Assembly (NCBI GenBank): GCA_031213475.1
Contig: JARUPZ010000027.1
Location: forward strand, 4,148,569 to 4,212,568
Reading direction: 5' to 3'
Length of the DNA: 64,000 bases
Source of the DNA: Nereocystis luetkeana
Lineage: Eukaryota; Sar; Phaeophyceae; Laminariales; Laminariaceae
The notes beneath the pieces are model-generated. The model did not search any database, had not been told where the DNA came from, and was given only the letters and a program-made list of their open reading frames with translations. A program made the translations under genes and the position numbers. The first letter of the stretch is position 1. Every line of letters begins with the position of its first letter. Positions 24,001 through 36,088 of this stretch are shown here, in pieces.

Positions 24001-26363
24001 GTCAAGTTCATCTTTACCCCAGAAATGGAAGTCATCGTGCGGAAGCTCCTGGCCGTATTGACCACGCCCCCGGTCCTCGTCTATCCAAACTGGGACGCCG
24101 TCAATGATAACTCCCGCCCTTTCCTCCTCTACTGCGATGCTAGTGTGGACGGTTTCGGTGCCACCCTCGAACAAGAACAGGACGGCCACACCATTCGTCC
24201 CATCGTGTTCATCATCCGCGCTACCGTCGAGTCTGAACGTCACTGGACTCCGCTCAATCTGGAAGCGGGTAGCATCGGCTGGAGCATCAAGCGCCTTCGC
24301 GGCTACCTTTGGGGTACGAAATTCCGAATTTGTTCGGGTCATAAGGCGCTCGAAAGTCTCGACAAGATCGCTGAGCATAACCCGCGGGTACAGCGATGGC
24401 TGGAATTCCTCACGGCGTACAATCACACTCTGGAATATCGCAAAGGCAGTGCCAACGGGAACGCTGACTTCCTGCCCCGTTTGCCTTTACCCGCGACGAA
24501 GCGCGACCACGACGGCCCCAGCAGTCTCACTCCGTCCGACGAAGAACGCGTCTTTCTCATCCGCTCTCACGGCCGACTCGAGGGTGGACCTTCCGCCGTG
24601 CGTGTCGGTTTGGGTGGGCTGGTGTCCTCCGACCCGAGCTCAGGCTTGGGTGGGCTCCCGCTCTCCCCACACGATTTCCGCCATTTTCGCCAACACGGGC
24701 CCCGAACGAGGGTTGACGACCTCGATGCTCCAACTGGAGAGTTCGTTGCCCGTGCCCCACCTTACGTCACTTCGCGAGGTCCCAACTGGGCCCTTTCTGC
24801 CAACACATATACCAGCGATTACCTCGCCGCTTCTGTGTTCGCAGCCCCTCCTGCACCTCTGCCCGCGTCAACCGAAGGAACGGACACCGGCCGACGCGCC
24901 ACTTCCTCCGAGCCTTCTCCTTCACCCATCAACGGCGACGCACCGGACTCTAGCCCGGCAGCGACCCCCGTCCCATCCACGGCCACCCTCGACAAAGCAG
25001 CGTCGGAAACCCTCCCTCCTGCTCGGCCTGTCCAGCACGACTCAGCCGAGCACCCAACGGATTCAGGTCCTCAGGAGCCCTCTGCTGTGTCTCATTCAGC
25101 CTCGCGTGTCGCCCGGACCAACGGTGATCGAGTTTCGGTTGTGCCCGTGGGTCCACCTCTGCTGCCTTCATCTTCACAGACGGCTCTGCCGTCCCTTTCC
25201 CAGTCGGGGCTCATTTCGTCACTGAACTACTCCGATTTACTGTTGAGCAGGAAGCGACCCTGCCGAAAAACGCCACCGAATATATTGCAAACCCCATGGG
25301 GTCGAGACCTTGCTACTAGGAGCGACCTTGCGTCCTACCTACACCATCGATAACTGGGTATGGGTCTACTACACCGCTGCCACCATTCGCCAGGGTGCGA
25401 AATTTGGCACAGACGCCAAGGTTCTCAAGGCGAAGCTATCGCTCAACTGGGCAGGTCCATTCAAGATATTAGCTGTCGGCCCCGCGCCTTCCGACTCGAC
25501 GCCGGGCGGCCGCCCTTTGGCCGCCAAATTTATATACTTGGACCTTCCTAACGACATGCCGGGCGCCGACGCCGACTGTCGCGTGTCGGTAGCCCGCTGC
25601 AAACCTTGCACCAACCTACATGGCACAACCGACCTCCCCCGATACCTCCCCGCTGGACTAACGCAATACGTCCTCAACAACCATATCACTAAGTCCCCCC
25701 CGTTCCACGTCACCGCCGACGACGTTTCCGTGCCCATTGAGCGTTTGGAGGTCGACAAGATTTCCAAGCCACCGGTCAGTACGAGGCCGGGGCGGAGTCA
25801 TCGCTGTTCTCTACGAAACACACTGGAAAGGCCTCCTCCGGCCGTCTTGGGAACGTGAATCGGACCTCCTTCACTCTCATCAACACATCCTCAACTACTG
25901 GGCCGGCGCGCCCCTGCAACTTCGACAGGCAAACAGGGCGTACCGCCGTATGCGCGTGGGTGCCGCTCAACGCGAGCTCGCCCGCGACAAAGGTGCCCGT
26001 TTTCTGCCTCCTGGATACAGCTACGTCAACCAGCAAACGTGGACTCGCCGGTTCAGTGGCACCACCTTACCTATCGGCTCTCGTTTTTGGTACAAGGGTC
26101 AAGATCATCTTTGGTGGCTCGGAAACATTTCCGCCTACACTTCAACTCCTAGACAGTATGTCGTTCGCTTCTTGGACGACCCCGGACCGGTCAAGCTCGC
26201 GCTATATTCTGCTCGGTATACTACGGTTGATAGAGCCGTTCGCGGCTCGTGGTGTCTGCAAGTGCACCAAGGAAGCTCTCTCATGAGTGGTATTGAGCGT
26301 AACGTTGACGAGTCCCGCGGATCCGAAATAGCTGGCTCTGCCGGCTTGAATACGTCTCCGTAG
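21016..26363 (+). mobile_element. Ty3/gypsy-type retrotransposon fossil with chromodomain
   Basis: Plus-strand parts in order are: a gag-like region (about 21020-22300); a Pro-rich repeated linker (22545-22925); the later part of a reverse transcriptase plus RNase H (about 23660-24490, with YYRKFLHDM, LLYCDASVDGFGA and AEHNPRVQRWLEFL); a Pro/Ser/Thr-rich stretch; and an integrase C-terminal region with a chromodomain-like segment and a further Trp-rich domain (about 25310-26363). RNase H and RT point to Ty3/gypsy; the chromodomain suggests the chromovirus branch. It looks broken, with several interruptions, and I did not find matching LTRs. It lies between two inverted repeats (20750-21015 and 35791-36057). 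It is older than the LTR element inserted to its right. Confidence 0.8.
22545..22925 (+). repeat. Five-fold ~75-96-bp tandem repeat inside the gypsy fossil
   Basis: GCACCAGGTATGC(G/A)TACCG followed by CTCCTGGT and GAAGACGG recurs with a step of about 75-96 bp. It yields a Pro/Gly/Asp-rich linker of the type PAPGMRTAPG. The units become more diverged toward the right. Confidence 0.75.
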
Positions 26364-27334
26364 CCAATTTCAGTGTTTTTGCATGCGTGTCTTCTGCAGT
26401 CACCGGGGCTGGGTTTGGTATCGGGTCACTGTGTGGTTTCTTTGTTTCGTTGTGCTGTAGGTGTACTGTTTGTTTGACTTTTCTCGAACTCTCCAGCCGA
26501 TGGCCTGCTTCACGGCAGCTGGCTGCTGTGTTTTTGCGCCGATTGGGCTAGCGGTTGGATTAACTTCTGCCTCCTTGCCATTCGGCCGTGCGTCTCTTGC
26601 GTTCCGTACATACATACATACGATTGTTTTCGCCCCCTCTTCGAGAGCGGCGGAAACGTTCGTTCGGGGTTCGATTCATTTCGATTTCTTCAGTCGTACC
26701 AGTATTTCTTGTTGTTTTTCTTGTATCCCTTAGCCCCTCTTTGGTTTCCCGAGGCCATGTTCGTGAGCCTTTTATACGCATCGTACGGGTTGCCCTAGGT
26801 TTAGGTTTGACCACATTTGCCGTTCATGCGTTCCCCCTCCGCCTTGTCAATATCCCCGAGCAGGCCGAGGTGATAAATTTCGTTCCTTGGCGACCGGTTG
26901 CATTCCCCCCTCTCCCACGCGCTATTGCAGAGTGTTAACTGGTTTAGATTGGGTAGTAGACGATTGGTTAACCTTTTACCGATAACCCAACGGACTTAGA
27001 CCTATGTCAATGGGACAGCAAAGTTTCAATAAAAAGTTTGAACTTCAAAGATACCCGCCAAACATTTTCGGAACACGCTTCCTATGGGCCACGTAAAAAA
27101 AAAAAGTTCCTAACTTTGGGAAAAGCCCGAAAAAGGCAAATCTGGGGCCGATGTTGGGCCAATATCGGCTTGAGAAAAACTCAGGCCGATCTTTGTTTCG
27201 AAGCGGCGAGATTCCGAGTCCTCGACAGACATCGATCAACAAAACCAACGATTCCGTCATTAATTCTGAACGGAGTGCGCTCGTTAGGGGCTCCGACCCA
27301 CCCTAGGGTCACCGTCTTCACACCATGGCCGGTG
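26364..27334. other. Gypsy 3' flank, no gene recognised
   Basis: AT-richer sequence after the last gypsy frame, with AATAAA at about 27027 as a possible poly(A) signal. Likely untranslated element sequence plus host flank. No LTR was recognised. Confidence 0.35.
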
Positions 27335-27840
27335 TCATGTGGCGGGAGCTGACCAGGTGTATGATAAAAAACCTTTGGCCGCTGGTTTACACAAAACAGA
27401 GGACAAAACTTCTCCATCCGTCTCGAACGACAAAAAATAGACTTTTTTTCAGGTTTGGGAGGATACCGTAGGACGCCGCCGGCAAGCTCTCACCCCCTAG
27501 ACCATGGATCCACCTGATATCTTCGAGGTCGTCATCTATATTCGTTGGCCTTGCCAGATACCGAGCGGGTTGGCCGTGGGCCGAGTCTATGTCGAGATCG
27601 AGCGTCGACCGTCGCACGAGCTGGTTTCTATCCCCATGTTGCCAATTTGCAACCAGAAAAAGCAAATTGCGCCGCCTGCAGCCGTCGGGGGGGGGAAAAA
27701 ATGTATACCTGGTGAAACATTTTTCTCTTTTTTCCCCACAGCGGCGGTACGAGAATTTTTTCGGCTGTTTTTTTAAAGCAATACATTTGAAAAAAAAACT
27801 TTTGAACTTCGCGTTTCCATTGGCATAGGTCTTAGACCTT
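27335..27840 (+). repeat. Dispersed direct repeat D, copy 2
   Basis: Partner of 16085-16450 in the same orientation. It has an extra ~125 bp (about 27655-27780, poly-purine and G-rich) that copy 1 lacks, just before the shared ACTTCGCGTTTCCATT. Confidence 0.75.
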
Positions 27841-28253
27841 AACTATAGGCCGTAACGATGTCTGCTCATTGTATTTTTGTGTTTTAGCGCGCCCCGTATT
27901 ATTGGCGAAATCTCGCACGCGCCCTTTCTGCCCTCTTTTATGGGATCGGGTCTTGACTGCCTTGGGTTTTCTCATTGCATGATTTCCTGTTTTCCGACGT
28001 AGTGAGCTCCGTCGCGCCAGCACTTGTTTCGTTGCGGTCCCACCCCGTTCGTTTTAATTCTCGACGCACTCCGTGCCTTCGCATTCGTTAGTGTAACGTT
28101 TTTTTTTTGTTATTACTGCTTGTGTCTCGCTCTCAGGTTAGCTTATTATGTCGCTCCTGGCTACGCGAGCCACACCGCTTTCTCGAGTTAAGTCCTCGAT
28201 TTAGCGTCCGGGTAGTTCTACAGTAGCTTGTTCTGCCTGCCTTCGCGTATCGG
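27841..28253. other. Flank of the LTR element, no gene recognised
   Basis: Continues without a recognisable feature up to the target site TCGG at 28250-28253. Before the LTR element arrived, this was continuous with 35597 onward. Confidence 0.35.
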
Positions 28254-28816
28254 TGTTGCAGCGCTACGGGCTTCAGGAGTCGCCCAGGTGGGCGACAGGG
28301 TATTCTGTGATGTACGTTGACTGACCTGACCAGTGACGCACGGAGGGTGCATCGTGTAAGGCAGCGATAAAGCCGTAGGATGGCTCGCTGTCATATCGAT
28401 GTAGGTATACAATGGAGTGTCCCCGGCGGGGGAGGCCATTGTCTGGGTCATGGAAACCCCGTATCGGCTGTAATGGTCGATGCGGGTGCTCTCTTGCCCT
28501 ACCTGGGGTTAGTCAATCCCACCAAAGAACGAAAGAAACAAGTCAAACCATATCCTGTTCACACACCGTGCATGAGTCTTGCCCACCACGTTCATGTCAG
28601 TTGCCCATAACGTGCATGTCAGTTAATCCCACGTCGCATTCGCTGAGCAATACCAACACTCAACTCTCGTGGCGTCTGGCCACCCCGTGGCCAGAAAGGA
28701 TTTAGGAGCGAGGTACGGAGGGAATCCCCATGAGGACTCTCTCAACGAACGACAACAGCTGGCTATCGAAGTGAGACCGAGCCGATAGCGGCACACAAGA
28801 GGAGGCAGCTGTAACA
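28254..28816 (+). repeat. Left LTR
   Basis: 563 bp, TG...CA ends, followed at once by the primer-binding-site-like TGG. Same length as the right LTR. Confidence 0.85.
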
Positions 28817-28904
28817 TGGTGAACCCAGGGAGATGACAGAGAGAGGGGGAGATTGGAGTGCAAGGTCATGAGCTCTGGCGGGGACACGAGAGATCTGTAC
28901 CCAG

Positions 28905-29130
28905 GGAATTTGTTCGGCCCCGAGCATCTGGGCCCGAGTTTTCTCCCGGGCGGAACGAGGGCCCGAATAACTGGGCCCGAGAGTCCTCCTGGGCGGAATG
29001 AGGCCCAAACATCGGGGCCCGAGTTTTCCCTGGGTAGGATCAGTGTCTCTGCCCGAGCTTTTCCGGGATGGAATCTGATGGGTGGCCAAGTATCGAGCCC
29101 CGAGTTCTGTCCGGGATGATGGAGTCTAAT
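28905..29130. repeat. ~50-bp GC-rich minisatellite in the LTR element
   Basis: GGGCCCGAGTTTTC and variants (GCCCGAGCTTTTCC, CCCCGAGTTCTGTCC), each followed by a GGGCGGAA-like or GGGATGGAA-like block, recur four to five times with decay. Confidence 0.6.
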
Positions 29131-30908
29131 GGGTACCAGCGGCGAGGGATACACGTAGAAACTACGATAGAGTATACATATATTCGGGTAGCACTACTGC
29201 TGTTTATAGCAGTGACCATGCATAACGTATCAGGAAACAGTAGTCACGGCAGGTAGCCACCATCGCATACTCGCGATAAGGCAGCACCAAAAAAAAAGAA
29301 GGCCACAAATCTCTCCGTCCTGACCCTCGATTTGTTTTTTGTTCCCGCGCACGCCTTGATGATTGTTTGCGGCCGGCCTTCGCCTCAGGTGTAACTCTCG
29401 TATTTTTGCGGCCGTTCTCCGCCTCAGGCGTCACTCTCGATTTTTTTTGTTTTCGGCCCCGCACATCTCTGTGTTTTTTGGTGCGGCCGGTTTTTTTTCT
29501 TGCTGTGCGGTACTCCTCGAGGAAAAAAATGGGGGGGGTCGGCTGTATTCGTTTAGACTACCATGGCAATACGTATGCGTACGACTCTAATAATCAGCCC
29601 AACCTGAGCGACAGCAGTATTTTCGTGGTCACATGTCACATGTAACTGCTGTTTGTTGAAGTATATCTCGCTGCTGGTATCGAAACAGGGAGTACTTTTG
29701 AATATCGTTGCGGGAGGAGCGCTTTCCGTAAATGGTTCTAAGTTTGAAGTTGTACGCAGGAACCGATAACCTACCATGCCCCGAGCACTGAGTAATAGCT
29801 GCCTGGAGCAAAGGCGCCTCAACTTGAAAATTACACAGAAAAGCCGTATCCCCGTCTACAATACCATCAGTAGTCTATACACTACCTGGTACGCAGTTTC
29901 ACACGATGCTCAAAAAGATGAGAAGATGGTATACCTGGGTATATTATACGACGAGTTGCATTACCGTGCGTACACGACTAAGAATATGAATATTAACGAT
30001 AGTACATGTAATGTGGAAAAAAGATAGGAAACCATACTCCTACTACTACTGCTCTACTCTGTACCTGCAGTTTTTTATTTATTTTTTCTACCCCGAACAG
30101 GGTGAGCTCTTGATACACGGTTAAGCATACAGGGGGGGTGGCTCGCAGTAAGTAAGCTTTTGACGACGTCAATAAAGGGCGTTTATGGGCTATGTATAAT
30201 ACTACACACTCCCGTAAAACTGTACCAGGTACCTGGTAGGCCGTATGGCAAAATCCTTAGGGACCATTTTGTACATCTCTCTTCCCATCTTTTCGAGTCA
30301 TGATAACGCGTTGAAAAGCGACATGTCAGGATGTACCACACACACCGTATGCACACGAGTACCAGGTATCTGGGATTCATACGGGGCATACTACGGTGAG
30401 GAAGCTGGGTAGAAATGACGAGTTTTAGTCGAAGGCCACATATCATACGTGGAGGATGTATCCACAGTATAATATACAGTATTCATACCACTATCAATAT
30501 AACCGTTCATGGGACTGAAGGTCGCACGGCAAAAGCTCTCTAGATCCTTGGGTCCATCGCTCCTCTTGCTTTCACAAGCGTGGAGTCGTTTAACTTTGGC
30601 CCCACACATCCCTACACACGTACGGGATGAGTGTCCCCTACTGCCGGAGCAAAGTAATGTTGTTGGGAAGCCGTTCAGCTGTGCAGTGTACGGCATGGTA
30701 CTATTCGGGGGTAGATGAAAGCTATGTTGAAACAACTGACGGCACACAACGAGAGTCATAGCGGGTTGTTATGGTCTCCAAGTACCCGATACACTGGAAT
30801 TCCACTTGTTTCACCCGTTCGGGTCTTCTCACCCGGTACGTTGGCATTTCACTGGCTTTCCCTGGTCTTTTGACCCGGTACGTGGCCATAGGAAATAACC
30901 ATCCTCAT

Positions 30909-31190
30909 TAGCTTTCGCGCACATAATTAGTCCGTCAATTATAAGAAAGAAGAACGGACAACCCAGGCGATGGGAATGTTTGCAAAACTGTGATATGAGG
31001 TGATCGTGCTCTTTGTATAATCCCAAGTTCTATTTTGCATACTATGTTCTAGCTTCCGCGCACATAATTAGTCCGTCAATTATAAGAAATAAGAACAGAC
31101 AACCCAGGCGATGGGAATGTTTGCAAAACTGTGATATGAGGTGATCGTGTTCTTTCTATAATCCCACGTTCCATCTTGCATACTATGTTA
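30909..31190. repeat. 141-bp tandem duplication in the LTR element
   Basis: CGCACATAATTAGTCCGTCA and CCCAGGCGATGGGAATGTTT occur twice, 141 bp apart, with only a few differences. The duplication is young. Confidence 0.85.
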
Positions 31191-33119
31191 TGGGATACTC
31201 GTTATTATATGCATATATCCACATGTTTTCGGTGTTGCCTGCCTTGTAGGACGGTGATTCGTGTGATACGCTGTTGTTATGTATTCACGCTGCCGATGGT
31301 GCTCTGCCTGTTGTTTCGTAAGGCTTTGAAGATATTTGTCTGGTCAATGCATGCAGGCATATTCGTTGCTCGTGCTCGTGCTCGTATGTTCGCTCGTTTT
31401 TCATGATCGCACACACATGCATGTTCGTTAATAAATGTCTGCATGCGATTGACCACATAATGTCTTCAAGACGAAATGCGACCGACAGGTGTCGATACAA
31501 GCCATACGTGCCGTACGTACTATTAATACACGCATGCTCTCGTGGACCGTGTGCTCGGTTAAGTGATAACGGAAACTAACAATGTCGAGCCTTACGCTGT
31601 TTGGGCGTACATATCCACCCTTTAGAACGATGAACCCCCGGACAACAACGTGCATTGTCGGCTGGCAAACATGGAACTTTCGAGAAATCCACGTATATTA
31701 TGATGACTGTGGTGTAGTTTGTGACCACAGGAAAAATCTCTCTCTAGGATCAAATAAAGGGCACGGACACTGGTTGTGCTGGATGTCGACGGGTAGAAAG
31801 AATGGTTTAAGACGAAGAACACATACACAATACGTGCAGAGTACGAGTCGAACACATACGGCTGCATTACCTTATTCATCCCGACTGCTGTAGAGTATGT
31901 ATATTATCTTCATTCAGCATACCGAGCTGGTATCACATCACATTGGATACGGCAGGCACGACGCACGCATTCCGTCCAAGAACAGAGAGAGATAGCAGTG
32001 CGACACCAACGAATCAATAAAACCTATCAACCTAGTGGCACCGGGCATATTAGTACTGGTAGTTACAAACCACCCGGCACTAGATTATCGACTACCAGGA
32101 TGTCGACAAAGCAGTTTGTGTCACAGAATCGGGGATCACACACATAAATAGTTGCAATCCCGTGATCCCAGCGCCCGAATACTGGGGGATGCGTGAACAG
32201 TTACTTGATAGTATCATGCACGAATATTTGAAAACCGTGAAAACAGGCGTTTGTTTTACATTCGTGCTGAAAGGACCTCGGAGCGCTGGCCTCTATCGGG
32301 AGCGCTTTGCCTGTAGCAAGGGTGTCTGCTCTTCCAGAGCAAATACATGCATCCTAAGCAGTGGATACGAGATACACAATGCAAATCAAACTGAGGAGAG
32401 AAAACCTGGTAGTTTCCGATAGGAAAACAAAGCCCCTCCCTAGCGCGCATACTCACACGCCGTCTTAGTCGCTGACGCAGTGAACGGAGAATCAAACGAG
32501 CTTGGCTTTGTTCAAGTATCTGACATGGTTCCCAATGACGATTGGGCATCTTCACCGTTTGAGTACTGCACTGCTGTACATGTACATAAGGTTGACCCTA
32601 ATTTCCAAGTGCTTCGTCCCCGCATGGGGAGGGCAGTTCTATAAAGGCGAGGCCACATATGCCCAATGCCCAAACTAAAGGTTCCCTTCATTTGCGAACG
32701 CGATCGTGAAGAGGTTGAGCGTACCACGCACCTGTTGTGTCGTCCGTCTCCAAGCATCGGGCGATCCGCCTGATCGGAGAAGAACGGTTGTAGGAATTCT
32801 AAATTGCATGACTAATGCTGGAAAACATTATGTAGGCATGGTGTAACCGAGCAGGATACCTTCCTATTTGACTCTCCAAGATTAGTGGCCCAGTGTTGGA
32901 GACACGAAGCGAAAGGTGCGATTGGGATGCCAATAGGCAGTAGGTAGTTTCCGTGCTGGGGGGGTGTTTGCCACCACCTTTCTACAACTACTTTCACGAA
33001 AACCGTTATACAAGGGGTACGATCTTGAAGTGGTGGTGGATGAATGACGTTTGAGGACTCATTAATTAGTTTTAGCACGAAAGGGTCTCACCAGTGGACA
33101 CTGTTCGGGCTGGGGGGGT

Positions 33120-33990
33120 GGCGTAAAGGTGGCGTGAACGTCAATGCCTTCAAACGGCTTACTTACTCGGAGTCATGTCTGTACTATTAAACGTGGTGTG
33201 AACGGCAGTGCCTTCAAACGGCTTACTTACGCGGAGTCACGTCAGTACTTGGGGGGGTGGCGTGAAGGTGGCGTGAACGTCAGTGCCTTGAAACGACTTA
33301 CTTACTCGGAGTCATGTCAGTACCTTCAAACGTGGCGTGAACGTCAGTGCCTTCAAACGACTTACTTACTCGGAGGCACGTCAGTGCCTTCAAACGACTT
33401 ACTTACTCGGAGGCACGTCAGTGAAGGTGGCGTGAACGTCAGTGCCTTCAAACGACTTACTTACTCGGAGGCACGTCAGTGAAGGTGGCGTGAACGTCAG
33501 TGCCTTCAAACGACTTACTTACTCGGAGGCACGTCAGTGAAGGTGGCGTGAACGTCAGTGCCCTCAAACGACTTACTTACTCGGAGTCATGTCTGTACCT
33601 TCAAACGTGGCGTGAACGTCGGTGCCTTCAAACGACTTACATACTCGGAATCACGTCAGTACGTTCAAACGTGGCGTGAATGTCAGGGCCTTCAAACGAC
33701 TTGCTTGCTCGGAGTCACGTCAGTACTTGAGGGGGTGGCGTGAACGTCTGAACCTTCAAACCACTTCCTTCCTTGGAGTCACGTCAGTACCTTCAAACGT
33801 GGCGGGAACGTCAGTGCCTTCAAACAACTTACATACTCGGAATCACATCAGTACCTTCAAACGTGGCGTGAATGTCAGTGCCCTCAAACGATCTGCTTAC
33901 TCGGAGTCACGTCAGTACTTGAGGGGGTGGCGTGAACGTCTGAACCTTCAAACGACTTACTTTCTTGGAGTCAAACGTCAGTATCTTCAA
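33120..33990. repeat. Minisatellite of ~65-bp units in the LTR element
   Basis: The unit is GTGGCGTGAACGTCAGTGCC then TTCAAACGACTTACTTACTC then GGAG(T/G)CACGTCAGT. About 13-14 copies are present, several nearly identical between 33340 and 33560. Longer variants carry a GGGGGGTGG insert. The plus-strand frames here are by-products. Confidence 0.9.
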
Positions 33991-34051
33991 AAGACCACAC
34001 TAGGGGTGCACCAAACGTTCCTGAGCGAAGTTTTACACAGAGCTTGCAAAG

Positions 34052-34282
34052 ATGAGTTTCGACGAAATCCTCGATTGCACAGCTGGTCTTGGGGTATTGG
34101 CAGCCAAACTCAAGATCTTCCATGAGCGGCCGAACCACATGAGGCTCGAATTCGTCCAATTTCGTGGTGGAGAGGCAGCAGATGTTCTGGAGGCTGAGAG
34201 GGATACTCAAGAGACATCAGGGGGAAAAGAGCCCCAGAAGAGCGCGGGACGACGCGGCAACTCAGAGGAGTTCCTCGGGTGA
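34052..34282 (+). other. Short open frame near the 3' end of the LTR element
   Basis: A 76-codon frame with a balanced, protein-like composition (starts MSFDEILDC, ends EEFLG), unlike the low-complexity frames around it. No family is recognised. It may be chance, or a relic of a coding segment carried by the element. Confidence 0.2.
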
Positions 34283-34549
34283 GCAGACGCTGGGGGGATA
34301 ACAGGGTCTTGATCAAGGAGGCGGCCAGCAAACCAGGAAGGGAAGGCATCCACGCGAATCGGGCGCACGAGCATTGGACCGGGGGGTAGCGAATCACTTC
34401 CGTCGAACAGCCCGGTCTGAGCTATCAAGCGTCTATGAGAGGACGCCGGATCAGGGGTCGGGTAGGTTTGTGTGTACCCCGTTGCATAAGCGGCAAAGGA
34501 TGCTAAAGCATCGTACCATTTTCAAGTTAGATGCACGGAGCCGAAGTTG

Positions 34550-34850
34550 CAGTCGTGACCGCCGTAGCAGCCACCACCGCCGTAGCAGGAGTGCCACGCA
34601 AGAGCGCAACCGCAGTAGCAGCAACCGAGCACGGCAACGGGAACCCGCAGGACGGGGGGGCAATCAGGTCCACCACCTCCGCCGCCGCGGAGGGGGCGTA
34701 AACAGCCGGCCCAGCAGGAGAAGGAGGAAGAGGTGGAACAGCATCAGGCGCAGCAACTGTGTCGTCAGCAGCAGCAGCAACTGCAGCCGCCGCAGAAGCC
34801 GAAACAGCAGCAGTGACCGTCAGAAGGAGAAGCGGAAGGCGTAGGAGCCG
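34550..34850. repeat. CAG/GCAG-rich low-complexity tract
   Basis: Imperfect GTAGCAGCC, CAGCAGCAG and GGAGAAG stretches produce Arg/Ser-rich and Ala-rich frames on both strands. None is called as a gene. Confidence 0.6.
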
Positions 34851-35029
34851 CGTCACGAGCATCGGGGATGTCCGTACGTGGCCGAAGCTCGTTAATCGTC
34901 GAACGGATAAGGAAGGACGCGGCAGCCGGTTCGTCGGGGATATGGAGGAGGAGTTGCCCACGCTGTTACCGGGTAGTGGCCGGGATACCCGCTGTGCACC
35001 GACGATAGTTATGCGTCGGGCAGGGGGGG

Positions 35030-35592
35030 TGTTGCAGCGCTACGGGCTTCAGGAGTCGCCCAGGTGGGCGACAGGGTATTCTGTGATGTACGTTGACTGA
35101 CCTGACCAGTGACGCACGCAGGGTGCATCGTGTAAGGCAGCGATAAAGCCGTAGGATGGCTCGCTGTCATATCGATGTAGGTATACAATGGAGTGCCCCC
35201 GGCGGGGGAGGCCATTGTCTGGGTCATGGAAACCCCGTATCGGCTGTAATGGTCGATGCGGGTGCTCTCTGGCCCTACCTGGGGTTAGTCAATCCCACCA
35301 AAGAACGAAAGAAACAAGTCAAACCATATCCTGTTCACACACCGTGCATGAGTCTTGCCCACCACGTTCATGTCAGTTGCCCATAACGTGCATGTCAGTT
35401 AATCCCACGTCGCCTTCGCTGAGCAATACCAACACTCAACTCTCGTGGCGTCTGGCCACCCCGTGGCCAGAGAGGATTTAGGAGCGAGGTACGGAGGAAA
35501 TCCCCATGAGGACTCTCTCAACGAACGACAACAGCTGGCTATCGAGGTGAGACCGAGCCGATAGCGGCACACAAGAGGAGGCAGCTGTAACA
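35030..35592 (+). repeat. Right LTR
   Basis: 563 bp, preceded by a polypurine tract and followed by the second copy of the TCGG target duplication. Confidence 0.85.
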
Positions 35593-35790
35593 TCGGTACT
35601 TCCAGATTTGTTGTTGTCTGAATTCGCAGTGTCCACGGGCAATCGGCCACAGCCTTGCAAGTTAAAGGTGCGGGAGTGGGTTGTGTTGTGGTGTGCCGCA
35701 TCTTCGATCCATTCTCCGAAATCTTCGGACTGTTTTTGTTCATGCCTGAGTTTTCTATGAATCTGCATATACGATCCTTCAGGGTGGGCA
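35593..35790. other. Right flank of the LTR element
   Basis: Starts with the target duplication TCGG. No gene is recognised. It was joined to 28253 before the insertion. Confidence 0.5.
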
Positions 35791-36057
35791 AGTGTTATGG
35801 TATCCCTGTTCCCCTGTTGCGGCGTTATGGTTTGTAGCAACCGTCCCCTCATCATACCTGGCAGGCGTTATCGCCTGCTTTTCTGATGAGCGCCTCGCCC
35901 CTTCGTTCCGAAGACATCTGGCGAGGCAAACCGCAATAATAATACAAGAGATTATCCCATCGTCAAGCAATTCGTGTGAGTGACCAGAACAGAGCCAAAG
36001 GCATCAACCGATTAGCAGTAGTCGGTCCCTAGGTCCATACTACCTTACACTCAACAT
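35791..36057 (-). repeat. Right inverted repeat of the 15-kb block
   Basis: Reverse complement of 20750-21015 at about 90% identity by eye, including both stem-loops (the palindrome here has one mismatch, GCAGGCGTTATCGCCTGC). Confidence 0.75.
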
Positions 36058-36088
36058 CTTGGTATTTTGTCACTCACAATGTGCCGGC

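Larger units (their letters stand above)
28254..35592 (+). mobile_element. LTR retrotransposon without recognisable genes (LARD-like), looks whole
   Basis: Two 563-bp direct repeats (28254-28816 and 35030-35592) begin TGTTGCAG and end CTGTAACA, the usual TG...CA form. The flanking 4 bases TCGG (28250-28253 and 35593-35596) are identical, a target-site duplication. Directly after the left LTR is a primer-binding-site-like TGGTGAACCCAGGG. Directly before the right LTR is a purine tract GGGCAGGGGGG. Both place the element on the plus strand. The LTRs differ at about 7 positions (about 1.2%), so insertion was recent compared with the other fossils. The 6.2-kb interior has no gag, protease, RT or integrase that I can recognise, so it would depend on another element. 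The superfamily cannot be told from the sequence. Confidence 0.85.

Noticed and set aside
33120-33990. CRISPR-like look of regular repeats
   Set aside because: The units are contiguous with no unique spacers and lie in a eukaryotic LTR element; a minisatellite.
34374-34961. Overlapping Arg/Ser-rich (+) and Ala/Leu-rich (-) frames of about 150 codons
   Set aside because: Generated by imperfect CAG/GCC repeats; both strands are open for the same reason.
35840-35930. Hammerhead ribozyme suggested by CTGATGAG next to a stable stem in the right inverted repeat
   Set aside because: The stem is followed by AAAC, not GAAA, and the left copy reads ATGATGAG, so the catalytic core is not conserved.
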